DNA of 13,202 nucleotides from JBDTMC01 sp039934475 (GTDB lineage: Bacteria > Acidobacteriota > Terriglobia > Bryobacterales > Bryobacteraceae), in the NCBI GenBank assembly GCA_039934475.1, contig JBDTMC010000196.1, forward strand, positions 1-13,202, in the 5' to 3' direction. Every line of letters starts with the position of its first letter. Positions within the stretch are counted from its first letter, which is position 1. Positions 6,852 to 13,202 of this stretch are shown in pieces. Position numbers and translations under genes: made by a program. Below the pieces are notes generated by a model. The model saw only the letters and a program-made list of their open reading frames with translations. It was not told the DNA's origin and searched no databases.

Positions 6852-8261
6852 ATGCTTCGTTACATTCCACTGTTGCTTCTCGCCTGGACTCTAAGCGCGC
6901 AGACTACGGTACCGGATACTCCGGCGGGCCACGCTTTTTCGGCATGGCTGGATGCGTTCAACTCCGGTGACAGGGCCAAGGTGAAGGCGTACCTGAAGCG
7001 GCATGAGCCGGAGAGTGAAGACCGCACCGATGGCATGCTGGAATTCCGCGAGCGGACGGGCGGGTTCGAAGTGGTGCGGGTGGAGAAGAGCGAACCGCTG
7101 CATATCGACGTCCTGATGAAAGAACGCGGGAGCGCGAATCAGGCATTGGCAAAGATTGGCGTGAAGGATTCGGACCCGGTGGAAGTGCTCTCGATTGGGA
7201 TCCGGCTGGTGAGTGGGCGCGAGGCTGGGCCGGTAGTGGCGCGGCTGTCTCTGGATGGCGCGGTGAAAGCCTTGCAGAGCGATGCCGAAGCGGCCGCGGC
7301 AAAGGATAATTTCTCAGGCGCGGTGCTGGTTGCGAAGGATGGCAAGGTCCTCTTTGAGCAGGCATATGGCATGGCAGACCGGGATGCTCAGGTGAAGAAC
7401 ACTTTGAAGACGCGGTTCCGGTTGGGGTCGATGAACAAGATGTTTACCGCGACGGCGGCTTTGCAACTGGTGGGTGCGGGTAAGCTGGACCTGGCGGCTC
7501 CGATTGGTAAGTATCTACCGGACTATCCGAACAAGGAGGTTGCCGCGAAGGTTACGGTGCGGCACCTGCTGACGCATACCGGGGGCACAGGCGACATTTT
7601 CACCGATGAATATGAGAGGCGGCGGTTGGAGACTCGGGAGCCGGCTGATTATGTAAAGCTGCTGGGTGCGCGGGGTCCGGAGTTTGAGCCAGGGTCGCGG
7701 TGGGAGTATTCCAACTATGGGTTCGTGTTGCTGGGGTATCTGGTGGAGCGGGTTTCCGGCGAATCCTATTACGAGTATGTGCGGAAGCATGTTTTTGAAG
7801 CGGCGGGGATGAGTTCGACGGATTCGCTACCAGAGAGTGAGAAAGTGGGCGAGCGGTCGAAAGGATACCGGCGCAGGGATGGGACATGGTTGAGTAATGC
7901 GGATACATTGCCTTGGCGGGGTTCGCCCGCGGGCGGTGGGTATTCAACAGTGGGGGATTTGCTTCGCTTCGCCCAGGCTTTATCCGCGGGAAAGTTAGTG
8001 AGTAAGGATCTGCTGACGGCGATGACCACGAAACAGGCGGGGCCGGAGGAAGAGGGCGCGCGTGGATATGGGTTTGGGATGGGTATTCTGAACGGGCCTG
8101 GATATAAGGGGTTCGGGCATAGCGGGGGCGCTCCGGGGATGAATGGGGATCTGCGAGTGTTTCCGGGTACGGGGGTTGTGGTGGTGGTGCTGGCGAATTT
8201 GGACCCTCCGGCGGCGACTAAGTTGGCGGAGGGGTTCCAGGCACGGATGCCGGTGGAGTGA
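6852..8261 (+). CDS. Secreted serine hydrolase, beta-lactamase/PBP4* family (class C fold)
   Basis: A 469-aa exported serine hydrolase of the class C beta-lactamase/esterase/D-aminopeptidase superfamily. Signal peptide: MLRYIPLLLLAWTLSAQ. Residues about 20-135 form a separate N-terminal part (AFSAWLDAFNSGD onward) that looks like an accessory NTF2/DUF3887-like module, with no named function. The catalytic domain follows: S193-x-x-K196 (GSMNKMFTATA), Y286-S-N288 (YSNYGFVLLGYLVE) and H423-S-G-G (GFGHSGGAPG), replacing the KTG box of true beta-lactamases. LLTHTGG is also typical. The start at ATG 6852 is chosen for the signal peptide; the longer frame overlaps the carboxylesterase gene. The ribosome-binding site is poor. 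Members can be esterases, peptidases or lactamases, so antibiotic resistance should not be assumed. Convergent with the PPIase gene, 3 nt apart. Confidence 0.9.
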   Translation: MLRYIPLLLLAWTLSAQTTVPDTPAGHAFSAWLDAFNSGDRAKVKAYLKRHEPESEDRTDGMLEFRERTGGFEVVRVEKSEPLHIDVLMKERGSANQALAKIGVKDSDPVEVLSIGIRLVSGREAGPVVARLSLDGAVKALQSDAEAAAAKDNFSGAVLVAKDGKVLFEQAYGMADRDAQVKNTLKTRFRLGSMNKMFTATAALQLVGAGKLDLAAPIGKYLPDYPNKEVAAKVTVRHLLTHTGGTGDIFTDEYERRRLETREPADYVKLLGARGPEFEPGSRWEYSNYGFVLLGYLVERVSGESYYEYVRKHVFEAAGMSSTDSLPESEKVGERSKGYRRRDGTWLSNADTLPWRGSPAGGGYSTVGDLLRFAQALSAGKLVSKDLLTAMTTKQAGPEEEGARGYGFGMGILNGPGYKGFGHSGGAPGMNGDLRVFPGTGVVVVVLANLDPPAATKLAEGFQARMPVE

Positions 8262-8264
8262 AGG

Positions 8265-8891
8265 TTAGGGGATGAGGATAGCCTTTTGCAGTTTGTCGAG
8301 GCGGGGGAAACTGCGGTCGAGATAGTCATTCCCTTTGTCGATGATCTTGGCTTGCTCCGGGCCGCTGTAGTCTCCGTAGCCAGGATAGAGTTTTGCCACT
8401 ACTTCGATGCCTTCCACTACTTCGCCGAAGGGGGCGAAGTTCTGGTCGTCGAGGATGCGGTTGTTCTTGAGGCTGATGAAGACCTGGCTGGTGCGGGTGT
8501 TCACTCCGTTCTTGGCGAAGGAGACGCGGCCTTTCATGTTGCTCTTCATCGCGGGGTCGTCCTGGATGGAGGATTGAGCCATCATCTGGGACATCTTGGG
8601 ATCTTTGGCTAAGCCGAATTGAACGATGAAATCCTTTACGACGCGGAAGAAGCGTGAGTCGTCGTAGAAGCCCATTTTCACCAGTTCATAAAAGCGGTCG
8701 GCTCCGCGCGGGGCCCAGTCGCGGTGGACGGCGATCGTGAAATCGCCTTTGCTGGTGGTCACCTTGACCTTGTACTCAGGCGGCGCCTGCTTGGTTGCGG
8801 CGGCCTCCTTCTTCACTTCGGCGGGCTTGCGCTCGCCGCTGGAGCAGCCGATGAGGAGGGCCAGGAGGAGTGCGGGGAAGAGGCGTTTCAT
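8265..8891 (-). CDS. Lipoprotein peptidyl-prolyl cis-trans isomerase, cyclophilin type
   Basis: Catalyses cis-trans isomerisation of X-Pro bonds, helping exported proteins fold. The 208-aa product has a lipoprotein signal (MKRLFPALLLALLIGC) with Cys16 in an LIGC lipobox followed by Ser, which suggests outer-membrane lipidation facing the periplasm. A charged Lys/Ala linker leads to the cyclophilin domain from about residue 40: VTTSKGDFTIAVHRDWAP, FYDDSRFFRVVKDFIVQFG (catalytic Arg, Phe and Gln), TSQVFISL and NFAPFGEVVEG. It is a normal single-domain form. Third gene of the hydrolase-cupin-PPIase set, with its ATG only 4 nt after the cupin stop and no good ribosome-binding site, so translation is probably coupled. 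The family is certain; any link to its operon partners is a guess. Confidence 0.92.
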   Translation of the reverse strand: MKRLFPALLLALLIGCSSGERKPAEVKKEAAATKQAPPEYKVKVTTSKGDFTIAVHRDWAPRGADRFYELVKMGFYDDSRFFRVVKDFIVQFGLAKDPKMSQMMAQSSIQDDPAMKSNMKGRVSFAKNGVNTRTSQVFISLKNNRILDDQNFAPFGEVVEGIEVVAKLYPGYGDYSGPEQAKIIDKGNDYLDRSFPRLDKLQKAILIP

Positions 8892-8895
8892 CAGT

Positions 8896-9345
8896 TTATT
8901 CGTGGAAGCGGTCTGGATTGGGGCGTGTGGCGACGGGTTCGGGTGAGGGGATGTCGAGGTTAACGACGACAGGGTCCTGGCCGCTGCGGACGACTACCGC
9001 TTCCACCGGCTCGTCGGGGTTGGCATTGATCTCCTGGTGGGGGACGTAGGGCGGGACGTAGATGAAGTCGCCCGGGCCGGCTTCGCCGACGAACTCGAGT
9101 TGATCGCCCCAGCGGAAGCGGGCGCGGCCGCGGACGATGTAGAGGACGGTTTCCACTTCGCCGTGATGGTGGGGGCCGGTCTTCGCGTCGGGTTCAACAA
9201 CCACAGTGCCGGCCCAGAGCTTTTGCGCACCGGTGCGGGCGTAGGTAATGGCGGCGGCGCGTGACATGCCGGGAGTTTGAGGCGTGTTGCCGTCGAGTTC
9301 GCCGGCGCGCACGATTTTGACGCCTTGTTCTTTCCAGTCGGCCAT
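8896..9345 (-). CDS. Single-domain cupin protein
   Basis: A 149-aa cytoplasmic protein with one beta-barrel cupin domain. Motif 1 is GPHHHGEVETVLYIVRG, giving H59 and H61 with E63/E65 as likely metal ligands; the spacing from E65 to the closing Gly is one longer than the textbook pattern. Motif 2 is PGDFIYVPPYVPHQE with H103 as fourth ligand. The tail (NLDIPSPEPVATRPNPDRFHE) is short and polar. Such cupins can be small metal-dependent dioxygenases, isomerases or sugar-binding regulators; nothing here separates these. The start is ATG 9345 (MADWKEQG), 8 nt after the stop of the alpha/beta hydrolase gene; a longer in-frame ATG at 9399 would overlap that gene and adds an unlike-family N terminus. 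Middle gene of the three-gene set. Confidence 0.87.
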   Translation of the reverse strand: MADWKEQGVKIVRAGELDGNTPQTPGMSRAAAITYARTGAQKLWAGTVVVEPDAKTGPHHHGEVETVLYIVRGRARFRWGDQLEFVGEAGPGDFIYVPPYVPHQEINANPDEPVEAVVVRSGQDPVVVNLDIPSPEPVATRPNPDRFHE

Positions 9346-9353
9346 ATCGAAGT

Positions 9354-10442
9354 TTACGGTACGAGGCCGCTCTTGGGGCGGACGCCCGCGTCCTTCCATT
9401 GTCTTAGTTCCTGAAGCGCGACGGCGATTTCGTTGGGCAGAATCTGGCAGTGGCCATCGTGCTTCACGTATTGAAGAACGAAGAGGTCCGCGCTGCCGGC
9501 GTCCTGCGCCAGGACTCCGTACATGCTGGGAACCCAGGTGGGGACCAGTGGATCGTAGGTGGTGTGGACGGCGAGCATGGGGCGCGTGAGGTGACCGGTG
9601 GGCACGTAGAAGTTCTTCAGATATTCGGCCGCGCGCGGGTCTGCTTTGTAGCGGACGACGTTGTCATTGACGGTGTTGTTGTCGGGGAGGTTGGTGTAGA
9701 TGGTGTTGCGGTTGTCGAAGGGATTGCCGCCGGCGCGCTGTTGCATGTCGTATAGCTGGTAGGTCCAGAAGGTGAGGTTGTTGGCGAGGTCCCGATTGGT
9801 GCGTTGGAGGAGGTAGTGCCGGAGCGCTTCGGCTTGCTCGGGCTTGGATTCGAGGGCGGCAATCACTTTCGCTTCGGTCTCTGCGTTGCGTTGGTAATCC
9901 TGGGGAACCTTGGAAGGATTGGGGAGGACGCCGGGCCAGTAGTAATCGAAGAGCACCCGGCCGTCGAAAGCGGTGCGGAGCTTATACCAGGTGGTGGCCG
10001 CCAGAGGACCGCAGAAGGGCAGGGCCGCATCGTAATCAGTGGGGTACTTTTCGATCAGGGCCATGGTGGTGAAGCCGCCCATGGAGTGGCCGCTGATGAT
10101 GGTCTCCTTGGGCTTGCCGTGTTTGGCGATGAAGTAGCGACGCAGTTCCTGCGTGTCGTCGATGGCTTCCTGGACGGCCCAACCGTAGGCGGAATAGCCG
10201 GACTGGGCGACGGCGTAACCGGCATCGAGGAAGGGCATGAGGCGATCGTTGAGTTTGCCATCGGGTTTATATGTGGTGGGCGCGGTGGCGTAGCCGTGGC
10301 AGTACATGATGAGACCGCCATTCCAGTTGGAGGGTATGTCGATGCGGAACTTCGCTCCGTTGATGTCTCCCGTTTCGATGGAGGGCTCGGCGGCGATGCA
10401 TAGGGCTGCGGCACAGAAAGTGATGGCGAGCAGGAGGCGCAT
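9354..10442 (-). CDS. Secreted alpha/beta hydrolase (prolyl-oligopeptidase/esterase-like)
   Basis: A 362-aa exported alpha/beta hydrolase. From ATG 10442 it begins MRLLLAITFCAAALCIAAEP, a clear signal peptide; a GTG at 10460 gives six more residues, with no better ribosome-binding site. S120 in the GHSMGG elbow is the nucleophile, D297 in HTTYDPLVP the likely acid and H331 in VKHDGHCQI the likely base. MYCHGYA (near 49) is the oxyanion-hole region. A long insert, about residues 150-280, forms the lid and is rich in Asn and Tyr. Similar proteins are annotated as DUF6351/tannase-like or general esterases; no substrate can be named. First gene of the set with cupin and PPIase, and divergent from the double-MBL gene with only 42 nt between starts, so the two may share regulation. 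Confidence 0.88.
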   Translation of the reverse strand: MRLLLAITFCAAALCIAAEPSIETGDINGAKFRIDIPSNWNGGLIMYCHGYATAPTTYKPDGKLNDRLMPFLDAGYAVAQSGYSAYGWAVQEAIDDTQELRRYFIAKHGKPKETIISGHSMGGFTTMALIEKYPTDYDAALPFCGPLAATTWYKLRTAFDGRVLFDYYWPGVLPNPSKVPQDYQRNAETEAKVIAALESKPEQAEALRHYLLQRTNRDLANNLTFWTYQLYDMQQRAGGNPFDNRNTIYTNLPDNNTVNDNVVRYKADPRAAEYLKNFYVPTGHLTRPMLAVHTTYDPLVPTWVPSMYGVLAQDAGSADLFVLQYVKHDGHCQILPNEIAVALQELRQWKDAGVRPKSGLVP

Positions 10443-10484
10443 GAGGTAAGAGGCTATCACACTGCCACTGATAGGATGGACCGC

Positions 10485-12410
10485 ATGACGGTTCGGCTAC
10501 TGATTGCCCTTCTACTGGCGAGCGCGGCTCCGGCGGCACAGTTGGAGAAGCTGTTGAGCTTCGCGGGGCGTGATGCGGCGCTGTACTCATGGACGGATAC
10601 CGCGAATACGTATGTGCTGCGCGACGGGGACCGGGCGCTGTTGTTCGATATCGGCGATGGGAGCGTGTTGGATCAACTGGCGGGCATTGGTGTGAAGTCG
10701 GTGGAGTGGGTGTTGTTCACGCATTCGCATCGGGAGCAGGTGCAGGGGGCGCCGCGACTGGCGAAGTGGGGAGCGAAGATTGGCGCGCCTGAGGCCGAAC
10801 GTGCGTTCTTCGAAACGCCGGCGGAGTGGCGCAAGATGAAGCCGTCGCTGGCGGACCGGTTTGCGGTACATGGGTCGAGCTATGTACGTCCGCCTGTGCA
10901 TGCGATTCACATTGACCGCGGGTTTGCACGGATGGACGACTTCACGTGGCGGGGGTTTAGCCTGCGGTGCATTGAGACGAAGGGGAACAGCCCGGGCGGC
11001 ATGACGTATTTGCTGCAGCATGGTGAGGGGTGGGTGGCGATCTCAGGCGATGTGATGCTGGATGGCGCGCGGATGCACAACTGGTTTGACACTGAGTGGG
11101 ACTATGGCTTCGGCGCGGGTCTTTATGCGCTGACGGAATCGGCGTCGCTGGTGGAGGCGTATCGGCCGTTTCTAATGCTGCCCGGGCATGGTGCGGTGAT
11201 TCGCGATGCGGCGCGACAGTTGGCGGAGTATCAGCGGAAGCTACGCACCCTGGAGCCTTTGTATTTACGCGGGTATTCCGTGTTTCGCTTTTCAGGCGCC
11301 GATCAGGACCGCGTGTCCACGCCTACCGCGGTGCCCCATGTGTGGCAAGTGTCGCCGCATCTGTTCAAGTTCAAGGGGCCGAACTACTATCCGAATTTCT
11401 ATCTGATTTTGAGTGAGGACGGGCACGGGCTGGTGGTGGACTGCGGGCTCTTTGACCGGGCGTTTCTCGATACGACGATTGGGCGGATGAAGGAGCAATT
11501 GGGCCTGAAGCAAATCGACGCGTGCATTGTGACGCACATGCATGGCGACCATATGCTGGACGCGGATCATCTGCGGCGGACTTGGGGCGCGCAGGTGTGG
11601 ATGTTGGACAACATGACGGACAAGGCGGAGCATCCACAATGGTTCGACTATGTGGCAGCGATTGAGAGTTATCCCGAGGGTGTGGACTCGCTGCCGGTGG
11701 ACCGTTCGTTCCGTCCGGGCGAGGCACTGAACTGGCGAGGGTACAGGCTGACGGTGGACTGGATGCCGGGGCAGACAGAGTTTGCGCTGGCAGTGCGCGG
11801 CGTGATTGACGGGCGGAGCGTTGTGTTCACGGGAGACAACATCTTTGGCGATGCGGCGGACCCGGCGCAGAACGGACATGAAGCGGTGGTGGCGCGCAAC
11901 AGCAGTGTCTTAGAGGAGGGTTATATCCAAGGCGCTGAGTATCTGAAGCGGATTGCTCCGGACATCATCCTGGGAGGTCATTCGTATGTGATGGACCATC
12001 CGGCGGCAATGATTGAGCGGTACCGGACGTGGTCGTATCAACTGAGAGATGCGTTCCAGGCGCTGAGCAGTGAGGACGATTACCGCTACTGGTACGACCC
12101 GTATTGGGTTCGCGCGCAGCCGTATCGCTTGAACCTGAGGGAAGTGAGCGCAGGCGAGGTGATGGTGCATGTGCGAAACTTCCGCGGGCGGACGCAGCGG
12201 CACCATATTGAGATCCACACGCCGGAGGGCATTGTCGCGGAGCCTGCTGTGTTGGATGGAACGCTGGCGGCGGGAGAGCGCAAGGCCTTCCCCATACGGT
12301 TGCGGCGTGCCGAGGGGGCCGCGCACGGGGTTCAGATTGTTGCTTTCGACGTTACGCTGGATGGACGGCGGTATGGCGAATGGTTCGACGCTATGGTTGA
12401 CTTGCCGTAA
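10485..12410 (+). CDS. Secreted protein with tandem metallo-beta-lactamase domains
   Basis: A 641-aa exported protein with two MBL-fold domains and a C-terminal beta-rich part. The start is ATG 10485 (MTVRLLIALLLASAAPAAQ, signal peptide), with AGGA upstream; ATG 10476 is an alternative. Domain 1 (about 20-265) has THSHREQ at 79-85 where the family has HxHxDH, and N168 in GNSPGG where a His is usual; SGD (187-189) and LPGHG (232-236) remain, so its metal site seems crippled. Domain 2 (about 280-520) keeps HMHGDH (351-356), TGDN (449-452) and GGHS (497-500), but the third ligand position reads PGQTE with Q430 in place of His. Residues about 540-641 look like an Ig-like/beta-sandwich module. The gene converges with, and overlaps by 20 nt, the DUF2235 gene. 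Hydrolytic activity is plausible for domain 2; the substrate is unknown. Confidence 0.88.
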   Translation: MTVRLLIALLLASAAPAAQLEKLLSFAGRDAALYSWTDTANTYVLRDGDRALLFDIGDGSVLDQLAGIGVKSVEWVLFTHSHREQVQGAPRLAKWGAKIGAPEAERAFFETPAEWRKMKPSLADRFAVHGSSYVRPPVHAIHIDRGFARMDDFTWRGFSLRCIETKGNSPGGMTYLLQHGEGWVAISGDVMLDGARMHNWFDTEWDYGFGAGLYALTESASLVEAYRPFLMLPGHGAVIRDAARQLAEYQRKLRTLEPLYLRGYSVFRFSGADQDRVSTPTAVPHVWQVSPHLFKFKGPNYYPNFYLILSEDGHGLVVDCGLFDRAFLDTTIGRMKEQLGLKQIDACIVTHMHGDHMLDADHLRRTWGAQVWMLDNMTDKAEHPQWFDYVAAIESYPEGVDSLPVDRSFRPGEALNWRGYRLTVDWMPGQTEFALAVRGVIDGRSVVFTGDNIFGDAADPAQNGHEAVVARNSSVLEEGYIQGAEYLKRIAPDIILGGHSYVMDHPAAMIERYRTWSYQLRDAFQALSSEDDYRYWYDPYWVRAQPYRLNLREVSAGEVMVHVRNFRGRTQRHHIEIHTPEGIVAEPAVLDGTLAAGERKAFPIRLRRAEGAAHGVQIVAFDVTLDGRRYGEWFDAMVDLP

Positions 12411-13202
12411 GAGAACGGCCCGCGGACCAAGGTTCAACGCTGTACTTCTTTGCCAGATTGGGCGGATGGTAATCTGTCTTGGGATCACTCAGACGGTCGA
12501 GCACGGCCTGATGGATGACAGAATTTTCGGGCATTGTCCGCGGGCGCTTGCGGTAGAGGATCCACTCATTTCGCGGCGGCGTCAAAGTGGGGTTCCAATG
12601 GCGGCGCGGTATCCATTCGAGAATCTTCCAGGCACCGCAGAGGGAATTGTGGATCATGCCACAGGCGTTGACCGGAGCGTTTTTGGTTCCAGCGGATCTA
12701 CCTAGAACTTCGTCGACCAGATCGGGATCCATGATCAGGCCAGCGGCCTTGGCTTCGACGAGCATCCATTCCAGGGTGACCTTGGAGAGGCCGCTGTCTG
12801 GTTCGGCATAGCCGCCGCCGATATCGGAATGTACGCCGGCAAACCAGACCTGCTTATAGTCTTGTGTCGCGAGCGGGGCGCCCCAGAGGTTTTGGCGGAA
12901 GAAGCAACGCCGCTCGTCGATGGAGACGGCATGCCGGCCGATGTGGATATCCGGATTGTTCTTGGTGAAGGGGACCATCAGAGGGTCAGTGATCCAGCCG
13001 ACTGAGTTCACCGTGTCCCAGACGCCCACGAAATGGGGCTTGCAGTCAAAAGAGGAGAAGACTTTCTTGAACTGGCTCGCTAGTTCGATGCCGGCTTTGT
13101 CCATCTTCTTGAGGGAACGCAGGATGTACGGGATGAGCTGTTGGTTATCGCGCGGCAGCACGCCAAACATATAGATCATGGCAGCCAGCACGCGCGCGGT
13201 GT
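12391..13202 (-). CDS. DUF2235 (Tle1-type) alpha/beta hydrolase, C-terminal part, cut by window edge
   Basis: The frame is open to the window edge, where it reads TARVLAAMIYMFG; this fits the residues just after the GFSRGA nucleophile elbow of DUF2235 proteins, so the true start and the catalytic Ser are outside. About 269 codons remain. Visible hallmarks are FVGVWDTVNSVG, DERRCFFRQNLW, VWFAGVHSDIGGGY (coding region about 12807-12840) with its conserved His/Asp, LSKVTLEWML, and a closing VLDRLSDPKTDYHPPNL. DUF2235 includes the type VI secretion phospholipase effectors Tle1, but many members are not secretion-linked. No VgrG, PAAR or immunity gene is seen on the inside flank, so an effector role is not shown. 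The stop (12393-12391) lies within the 3' end of the double-MBL gene on the other strand. Confidence 0.87.
   Translation of the reverse strand, partial: TARVLAAMIYMFGVLPRDNQQLIPYILRSLKKMDKAGIELASQFKKVFSSFDCKPHFVGVWDTVNSVGWITDPLMVPFTKNNPDIHIGRHAVSIDERRCFFRQNLWGAPLATQDYKQVWFAGVHSDIGGGYAEPDSGLSKVTLEWMLVEAKAAGLIMDPDLVDEVLGRSAGTKNAPVNACGMIHNSLCGAWKILEWIPRRHWNPTLTPPRNEWILYRKRPRTMPENSVIHQAVLDRLSDPKTDYHPPNLAKKYSVEPWSAGRSLTASQP

Noticed and set aside
6852..8261. Antibiotic-resistance beta-lactamase
   Set aside because: Although the SxxK and YxN motifs are present, the third motif is HSGG and the family mostly holds esterases and peptidases; nothing points to resistance.
8418..8440. Inverted CTTCGCC/GGCGAAG stem inside the PPIase gene
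   Set aside because: It lies in codons for the conserved FAPFGE motif and is explained by the protein sequence.
11292..11879. 195-codon minus-strand frame opposite the double-MBL gene
   Set aside because: Composition is His/Arg/Pro-rich and it lies exactly over the conserved MBL domain 2 motifs on the other strand.
1..13202. Anti-phage defence island or mobile element
   Set aside because: Apart from the orphan HigA there is no nuclease, methylase, integrase, transposase or terminal repeat; gene content is housekeeping and secreted hydrolases.

Overview
The window looks like a GC-rich, gene-dense stretch of a Gram-negative chromosome. Many small predicted secreted hydrolases, a YVTN beta-propeller, a double metallo-beta-lactamase protein and a DUF2235 protein, with heavy use of GTG/TTG starts, fit an Acidobacteriota genome of the Bryobacterales/Solibacter kind. 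That assignment is inferred from gene style only; no rRNA or marker gene is present. No tRNA, rRNA, CRISPR array, insertion sequence or phage gene was seen.

Layout, left to right. (1) 1-94, minus: the first 31 codons of ferrochelatase (hemH), divergent from a secreted M28 aminopeptidase/carboxypeptidase Q-like gene (167-1540, plus). (2) 1566-3417, minus: an orphan HigA-type antitoxin/regulator, a secreted seven-blade YVTN beta-propeller and a DUF427 protein. (3) 3592-5089, minus: a three-gene operon encoding a two-CBS-domain protein, a short CbiX-type chelatase and a ferredoxin/flavodoxin-NADP(+) reductase-like flavoprotein. Both junctions are 4-nt NTGA stop/start overlaps with non-ATG starts (TTG and, apparently, CTG). 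(4) 5300-8261, plus: a secreted type-B carboxylesterase, then a secreted serine hydrolase of the beta-lactamase/PBP4* family. (5) 8265-10442, minus: a tight operon of secreted alpha/beta hydrolase, cupin and lipoprotein peptidyl-prolyl isomerase. (6) 10485-12410, plus: a large secreted protein with two MBL domains, the first with a ruined metal site, and a C-terminal beta-sandwich-like region. (7) 12391-13202, minus: the C-terminal part of a DUF2235 (Tle1-type) alpha/beta hydrolase, running off the right edge.

How they may fit together. hemH and the CBS-CbiX-reductase operon point to tetrapyrrole metal insertion (heme and siroheme or cobalamin); the reductase could supply electrons to a siroheme enzyme encoded elsewhere. 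The other genes are mostly exported hydrolases in short units that look functionally independent. Genes are packed closely: the convergent pairs are separated by 25 nt, separated by 3 nt, or overlap by 20 nt, which leaves little room for ordinary terminators. I see no convincing multi-gene defence or mobile system. The most unusual points are the coupled non-ATG starts of the chelatase operon and the degenerate tandem-MBL protein.
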